Source of the DNA: Sphingomonadales bacterium UBA6174
GTDB lineage: Bacteria > Pseudomonadota > Alphaproteobacteria > Sphingomonadales > Sphingomonadaceae
DNA: 28,288 nt
Reading direction: 5' to 3'
Assembly: GCA_002422945.1 (NCBI GenBank)
Contig: DITW01000097.1
Location: forward strand, 77,615-105,902
Shown: positions 23,707-28,288 of the stretch, piece after piece
Layout: the number at the start of each line of letters is the position of its first letter
Position numbering within the stretch: position 1 is the stretch's first letter
The notes under the pieces: model-generated
Told to the model about the DNA's origin: nothing
The model's database searches: none
The model's input: the letters and a program-made list of their open reading frames with translations, nothing else
Position numbers and translations under genes: made by a program

Positions 23707-23756
23707 TCGGGTAACTAAGATTGCTGCACCGGCCTGAAACGGATAGAGCAAAAAAT

Positions 23757-24530
23757 ATGACAGACTCGCCCGTTTCCCCCGCTGCATCCGGCCCGGATTC
23801 ACCTGATGTGGTTTCCTTCGGCTATCAGGACATCAAGGCCGAAGAAAAGGCCGCCCGCGTCGGCGAGGTCTTTCGCAATGTCGCCAGCAAATATGATCTG
23901 ATGAACGATGCCATGTCCGCCGGGATGCACCGGCTGTGGAAGGATCGTTTCGTCAATCTCGTGCGCCCACGCGCAGGGGAACGCATTCTCGATGTGGCGG
24001 GCGGCACCGGCGATATCGCCTTTCGCATGGCGAAGCGCGGGGCAGAGGTCACGATTTCCGACATTAACCCGGCGATGCTCGATGTCGGCAAGGAACGCGC
24101 CGAAAAGAAAAAGATCCAAGGCCTGTCATGGGCAGTGGAAAATGCGGAAGAACTGTCGTTCCCGGATAACAGCTTTGACGCCTATACGATTGCGTTTGGC
24201 ATTCGCAACGTCACCCATATCCAAAAGGCATTGGGCGAGGCACATCGCGTGTTGAAGCGCGGCGGGCGGTTTTACTGCCTTGAATTTTCGACCACGACAT
24301 GGCCCGGCTTTGCCGAGGTGTATGACGCGTATTCGCATAAATTGGTCCCGAAACTCGGCAAGCTGCTCGCGAATGACGAGGACAGCTATCGCTATCTGAT
24401 CGAATCGATCCGGCGCTTTCCGGATATGCCGACGTTCAAGGCGATGATCGACAAGGCTGGTTTTGTGCAGACCCGTTGCGAGCCGATTTTGGGCGGGCTG
24501 GTGGCCATTCATAGCGGCTGGAAGATTTGA
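23757..24530 (+). CDS. ubiE: Ubiquinone/menaquinone C-methyltransferase UbiE
   Basis: UbiE is a SAM-dependent methyltransferase that C-methylates the benzoquinol ring in ubiquinone (and, where present, menaquinone) synthesis. The 257-residue protein has the family start VSFGYQDIKAEEKAARVGEVFRNVASKYDLMNDAMS, SAM motif I LDVAGGTGDIAF (about 78-89), the acidic motif ISDINPAML, and the UbiE signatures YTIAFGIRNVTHIQKAL and LEFS. The C-terminus YLIESIRRFP and GGLVAIHSGWKI is also typical. ATG 23757 is chosen; the purine stretch before it is a weak ribosome site. The stop overlaps the ubiB TTG start by 4 nt, so the two are a coupled pair. Confidence 0.97.
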   Translation: MTDSPVSPAASGPDSPDVVSFGYQDIKAEEKAARVGEVFRNVASKYDLMNDAMSAGMHRLWKDRFVNLVRPRAGERILDVAGGTGDIAFRMAKRGAEVTISDINPAMLDVGKERAEKKKIQGLSWAVENAEELSFPDNSFDAYTIAFGIRNVTHIQKALGEAHRVLKRGGRFYCLEFSTTTWPGFAEVYDAYSHKLVPKLGKLLANDEDSYRYLIESIRRFPDMPTFKAMIDKAGFVQTRCEPILGGLVAIHSGWKI

Positions 24531-26083
24531 CCGCCGCCGTTACCCATATGGCCCGGCTGTTACGCTGGGGCCGGACCCTTGCGCGCCATGGCGCGTTGAT
24601 GGGGATCGAGCGCGATGTGCTGGTGCCGACAAGGATACGGCGCTTGGCACGGCTGGCGCGATTTGGCGCGCGTGTGCCGAAGTCGCCCAATTATGCGCTC
24701 GCGTTTGAAAAGCTGGGGCCTGCGGCGATTAAGCTGGGGCAGGCACTGGCAACGCGGCCCGATCTGGTCGGCGCGGAGGCGGCTGCCGATCTTGCGCGGT
24801 TACAGGATAATCTGCCGCCCTTGCCGTTTGAGCAGATCCGCGTGGCGATTGAGGCGGGGCTGGGCAAGCCGATAGAACAGGTCTTTGCCTCTATCGATCC
24901 GGTCGCGGTCGGCGCGGCCTCGATTGCGCAGGTCCATCGCGCGGTCACGACCGAGGGGCGTCATGTCGCGATCAAGGTGCTGCGGCCCGGTGTCGAAGAG
25001 GTCATGGCCTCGTCGATTGAGACCTATGAATGGGCGGCTGCCCATGCCGAGGCGCAGGGCGGCGAGCTGAAACGCCTGCGGCCGCGTCAGGTTATCGCGA
25101 CATTCCGCCAATGGACGATGCGCGAGCTGGACCTGCGGCGCGAGGCTGCGTCTGCATCCGAACTGGCGGAAGGGATGAAGGCCGAGCCGGGATTCTTCGT
25201 GCCGGATATCGACTGGAGCCGAACCAGTCGCCGGGTGATGACGCTCGATTGGATCGATGGCATCCGCATTGGCGACCGCGAGGCGCTGATCGCGGCGGGC
25301 CATGATCCCAAGCAATTGGCGGCGACATTGGTGCGCGGTTTCTTGCGTCAGGCGATTATCGATGGCTTTTTCCATGCCGATTTGCATCAGGGCAATTTGT
25401 TTGTCCTGCCCGATGGCCGGATCGCGACGATTGATTTTGGGATCATGGGCCGGGTCAACCGGCAGGCGCGATTGTGGCTGGCGGAAATTCTGCATGGTCT
25501 GGTTACCGGCAATTATCGCCGCGTGGCTGAAATTCATTTCGACGCGCAATATGTGCCGGGCCATCATAATATCGATGAATTCACGACCGCGCTGCGTGCC
25601 GTGGGCGAACCGATCCGGGGCTTGGCGCTGAAGGACATTTCCATCGGCCATATGTTGGATGGACTGTTCGCGATTACCCGCGATTTCGAAATGCCGACCC
25701 AGCCGCATTTGTTGCTGCTGCAAAAGACGATGGTGATGGTTGAGGGCGTCGCGCTGACGCTCGATCCCGATATCAACATGTGGGATACATCCGGGCCGTT
25801 TGTGAAGGAATGGCTACGCACCGAATTGGGGCCGGAAGTGATGCTCGCCGATGGCCTACGCGCCGGGGTGAAGAGCCTGTTGCGCCTGCCGGACCTGCTG
25901 CGCCGGATCGATAATGCCTTTCCGACACCCGGCGCTGCGCCGCCGCCCGCGCCCTTGCCGGACATCCGGATCATCGGGCAGGGCGATGGCCGCTGGTTCC
26001 GCACGTTGGTAACCGCGCTGATCGGGGCAGTTGCCGGGGCGGTGATAGTATCAGGGGCGACATCCCTTCACTGGCTCGGCTGA
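24527..26083 (+). CDS. ubiB: UbiB/ABC1-family atypical kinase-like ubiquinone biosynthesis protein
   Basis: UbiB is an atypical protein-kinase-like ATPase required for ubiquinone synthesis, associated with the membrane Ubi complex. The 518-residue protein shows the family KxGQ motif (KLGQ, residues 69-72), the Ala-rich nucleotide loop AASIAQVHRAV, the lysine in VAIKVLRPGV, the catalytic-like HADLHQGN (His283) and the metal motif TIDFGIMG. A hydrophobic C-terminal segment (about 493-515) fits a membrane anchor. The TTG at 24527 forms a TTGA overlap with the ubiE stop; ATG 24548 is a possible alternative that removes only seven residues. Six bases separate it from hemW. Confidence 0.96.
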   Translation: MTAAVTHMARLLRWGRTLARHGALMGIERDVLVPTRIRRLARLARFGARVPKSPNYALAFEKLGPAAIKLGQALATRPDLVGAEAAADLARLQDNLPPLPFEQIRVAIEAGLGKPIEQVFASIDPVAVGAASIAQVHRAVTTEGRHVAIKVLRPGVEEVMASSIETYEWAAAHAEAQGGELKRLRPRQVIATFRQWTMRELDLRREAASASELAEGMKAEPGFFVPDIDWSRTSRRVMTLDWIDGIRIGDREALIAAGHDPKQLAATLVRGFLRQAIIDGFFHADLHQGNLFVLPDGRIATIDFGIMGRVNRQARLWLAEILHGLVTGNYRRVAEIHFDAQYVPGHHNIDEFTTALRAVGEPIRGLALKDISIGHMLDGLFAITRDFEMPTQPHLLLLQKTMVMVEGVALTLDPDINMWDTSGPFVKEWLRTELGPEVMLADGLRAGVKSLLRLPDLLRRIDNAFPTPGAAPPPAPLPDIRIIGQGDGRWFRTLVTALIGAVAGAVIVSGATSLHWLG

Positions 26084-26089
26084 TCGCCG

Positions 26090-27232
26090 GTGACAGCACG
26101 CCCGCCGCTCGGCCTTTATATCCATTGGCCATTTTGCGTATCGAAATGCCCTTATTGCGACTTCAACAGCCATGTGCGCGATGAAGTCGATCAGGCGGCT
26201 TGGCGCGAGGCCTTGCTCGCGGACCTGCGGCATGAGGCGGCGCTGACCCCCGGCCATCAACTGGCCTCGATCTTTTTCGGGGGCGGCACGCCGTCGTTGA
26301 TGCCGCCCGCGACTGTCGCGGCGCTGATCGATGCGGCGACCGGATATTGGCCTGTGGCGGATAATCTGGAGATCACGCTGGAGGCCAATCCCTCGTCTGT
26401 GGAAGCGAATAAGTTCGCGGATCTGGCCAAGGCTGGGGTCAATCGCCTGTCCTTGGGGCTGCAATCGCTGGATGATGAGGCGTTGCGCTTTCTTGGTCGC
26501 GCCCATGGCGTGGCGGAGGGGCTGGCCGCACTCGATGTTGCGCAGGCACAGTTCGACCGCGTGACCTTTGACCTCATCTATGCGCTGCCAGATCAGGATT
26601 TGGCCACATGGGAGGCGATGTTGCGCCGCGCCTTGGGCTTTGGCACGACGCATCTCTCGCTGTATCAATTGACCATCGAACCCGGCACGCGCTTTGCCAC
26701 GATGGCGCAGCAAGGCGGGCTGGTGCCGAAAGACGCGGATGAGGCGGCGGATTTCTTTGAACTGACGCAGGCGATCACATCCGATGCGGGCCTGCCGATG
26801 TATGAGGTGTCCAACCATGCGGCCAAGGGGCAGGAAAGCCGCCATAATCTCGTCTATTGGCGCTATCAGGATTATGCCGGTATCGGCCCCGGCGCGCATG
26901 GTCGGCGCGGCGGCATGGCGACGATGCGCCATAAAAAGCCGGAAAACTGGATGGCAGCCCTTGCCCGTAATGAACATGGTTGTCAGGAAGAAAGCATGCT
27001 GTCGCCGCGTGATCGGGCGGCGGAACGCTTGTTGATGGGGTTAAGGCTCGTCGAAGGCCTTGCGATTCCCGATTGGCAAGCGGCATATATTGATTGGGAC
27101 CGGGTGGACCGGCTGGTGATTCAAGGACTGATGACAAGGCAGGGCAATCATATCGCGGCGAGTGCCAATGGGATGCTCTTGCTGAATGCACTGATCGACG
27201 CCTGTTTCAAGGGTGACGATGATGGCCGGTAA
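26090..27232 (+). CDS. hemW: Radical SAM haem chaperone HemW
   Basis: HemW is a radical-SAM protein related to HemN that binds haem and is thought to deliver it to target proteins rather than act as coproporphyrinogen dehydrogenase. The 380-residue protein begins LGLYIHWPFCVSKCPYCDFNS, whose three cysteines (16, 20, 23) ligate the 4Fe-4S cluster. It continues with FFGGGTPSLMPP, LTLEANPSSVE-type ITLEANPSSVE, GVNRLSLGLQSLDD and LSLYQLTIEPGTRF. The cluster motif CxxxCxxC followed by Asp rather than HemN's extra cysteine (CxxxCxxCxC) supports HemW. Start is GTG 26090. Its last codons overlap the dnaE start by 14 nt. Confidence 0.93.
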   Translation: MTARPPLGLYIHWPFCVSKCPYCDFNSHVRDEVDQAAWREALLADLRHEAALTPGHQLASIFFGGGTPSLMPPATVAALIDAATGYWPVADNLEITLEANPSSVEANKFADLAKAGVNRLSLGLQSLDDEALRFLGRAHGVAEGLAALDVAQAQFDRVTFDLIYALPDQDLATWEAMLRRALGFGTTHLSLYQLTIEPGTRFATMAQQGGLVPKDADEAADFFELTQAITSDAGLPMYEVSNHAAKGQESRHNLVYWRYQDYAGIGPGAHGRRGGMATMRHKKPENWMAALARNEHGCQEESMLSPRDRAAERLLMGLRLVEGLAIPDWQAAYIDWDRVDRLVIQGLMTRQGNHIAASANGMLLLNALIDACFKGDDDGR

Positions 27233-28288
27233 TTGGGGCAACAAGGGCGAACTGCCCCCGCAATTGGCCGTGCCTTATGTGCCGTTGCGGGTGTTTACCT
27301 GCTTTACGATGCTGGAAGGCGCGATTGAGCCGAAGGTGCTGCCAAAGCTCGCGCGCAAGGCCGGGTTCCCGGCGGTCGCGATTGCGGATCGCAACGGGCT
27401 TTATGCCGCGATGAACTTTTCGGATGCCGCGAAGAAGGCGGGTATCCAGCCGATCATCGGCACGATGCTGTGCGTGGCGCGGCCCAATGCGCCGGTGGAG
27501 CGGCTCGATTGGATCGCGCTGTTGGCGCAAACCGAACAGGGCTATAACAATCTGTGCGCCTTGGTATCGATGGCGCATCTTGAACGGCCCTTGCACCTAG
27601 ATCCACATGTGCCGATGTCGGCGCTGGAAGGGCGGACGGACGGGCTGATCGCGCTGACTGCCGGGGGCGAGGGGGGGCTTGCTCGCCTGTTTGCCGAAGG
27701 TCAGCCGGACAGGGCCTTGGCCTATGCCGACCGCTTGCAATCCCTGTTCAGCGGCAGGCTGTATATCGAATTGTCGCGCCGCAATGATCCGGTGGAAGAG
27801 GCGGCGGAAGAGGCGTTGATCGACCTGGCCTATGCCCGCGATTTGCCATTGGTCGCGACCAACCCGGTGCATTTTGATGCGCCGGATTTCCATGAGGCGA
27901 ATGAGGCGGCTCTGTGCATCGCGGCCAGTTCGCAACTCGCGGCGGAGGATCATCCCCGCTCCAACCCGGAAGGCTGGCTCAAGCCCGCCATCGACATGCA
28001 GGATCTGTTCGCCGATCTGCCGGAGGCGATCCACAACACCTTGGTCGTGGCCCAGCGTTGCGCCGCGACTGCGCCCTATCGCAAGCCGATCTTGCCGTCA
28101 TTGGCCGGTGATCGCGAGGCCGAGGCCGAACAGCTACGCCGCGATGCCGAGGCGGGGCTGGAGGCGCGGCTTGAAAAGCTCGATTATCCGATTGATCGGC
28201 AGGTCTATTTCGACCGGCTGAAATTCGAGGTCGATATCATTATCGGCATGGGCTTTCCCGGTTACTTCCTGATCGTGGCCGACTTCAT
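27219..28288 (+). CDS. dnaE: DNA polymerase III subunit alpha, N-terminal part (3' end outside window)
   Basis: This is the replicative polymerase subunit. The frame stays open to the last base, so only about 356 residues are visible: the PHP domain (about 20-290) and the start of the polymerase thumb/palm region, with DRLKFEVDIIIGMGFPGYFLIVADF at the end. The beginning (PLRVFTCFTMLEGAIEP, then AIADRNGLYAAMNF and AAKKAGIQPIIGT) follows the DnaE1 pattern rather than DnaE2/ImuC. The PHP histidines seen in metal-binding relatives are replaced, so the PHP site is probably inactive, as in other proteobacteria that use a separate DnaQ proofreader. Two adjacent ATGs (27219, 27222) are possible starts; AGGG at 27210-27213 serves either. 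Confidence 0.93.
   Translation, partial: MMAGNWGNKGELPPQLAVPYVPLRVFTCFTMLEGAIEPKVLPKLARKAGFPAVAIADRNGLYAAMNFSDAAKKAGIQPIIGTMLCVARPNAPVERLDWIALLAQTEQGYNNLCALVSMAHLERPLHLDPHVPMSALEGRTDGLIALTAGGEGGLARLFAEGQPDRALAYADRLQSLFSGRLYIELSRRNDPVEEAAEEALIDLAYARDLPLVATNPVHFDAPDFHEANEAALCIAASSQLAAEDHPRSNPEGWLKPAIDMQDLFADLPEAIHNTLVVAQRCAATAPYRKPILPSLAGDREAEAEQLRRDAEAGLEARLEKLDYPIDRQVYFDRLKFEVDIIIGMGFPGYFLIVADF

Overview
This window is a core chromosomal segment of a GC-rich alphaproteobacterium, most likely a sphingomonad (order Sphingomonadales). That placement is inferred from the gene order and protein character: an alphaproteobacterial DnaX tail, an FtsZ starting MTIGF with a very long linker, an FtsL with a sphingomonad-like coiled-coil segment, and ubiE-ubiB beside the division cluster. 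It was not tested by any search. No transposon, prophage, CRISPR array, tRNA or rRNA was seen.

Layout. Positions 1-2168 (+) hold the 3' part of dnaX, the nucleoid-associated ybaB/ebfC gene, and a short membrane protein of the PuuD N-terminal family. A long symmetrical hairpin (2194-2229) separates these from a convergent dsbD/scsB-type gene (2233-4332, -). The 378-bp divergent spacer (4333-4710) carries TGGGG/CCCCA boxes typical of MraZ operators and several DnaA-box-like nonamers. From 4711 to 23615 (+) runs a complete dcw (division and cell wall) cluster in the order mraZ, rsmH, ftsL, ftsI, murE, murF, mraY, murD, ftsW, murG, murC, murB, ddl, ftsQ, ftsA, ftsZ. A hairpin terminator follows ftsZ. 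Then come ubiE-ubiB (ubiquinone synthesis), hemW (radical-SAM, haem handling) and the 5' part of dnaE, all on the + strand; dnaE is cut by the window end.

How the genes work together. MurC, MurD, MurE and MurF (with MurB and Ddl) make UDP-MurNAc-pentapeptide. MraY and MurG turn it into lipid II. FtsW and FtsI polymerise and cross-link it at the septum, which is organised by FtsZ, FtsA, FtsQ and FtsL. Nearly every junction from mraZ to ftsQ is a 1-8 nt start/stop overlap, implying one translationally coupled operon. Coupling breaks only before ftsA (69 nt) and ftsZ (116 AT-rich nt), where extra regulatory input is most likely.

This is a housekeeping region and I see no convincing new biological system. 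The points most worth a second look are the phased MraZ-like box array intermingled with DnaA boxes, the 143-residue lysine-rich tail of FtsL encoded by tandem 9-bp repeats, the cytochrome-less PuuD-like protein, and the AT-rich leader of ftsZ.
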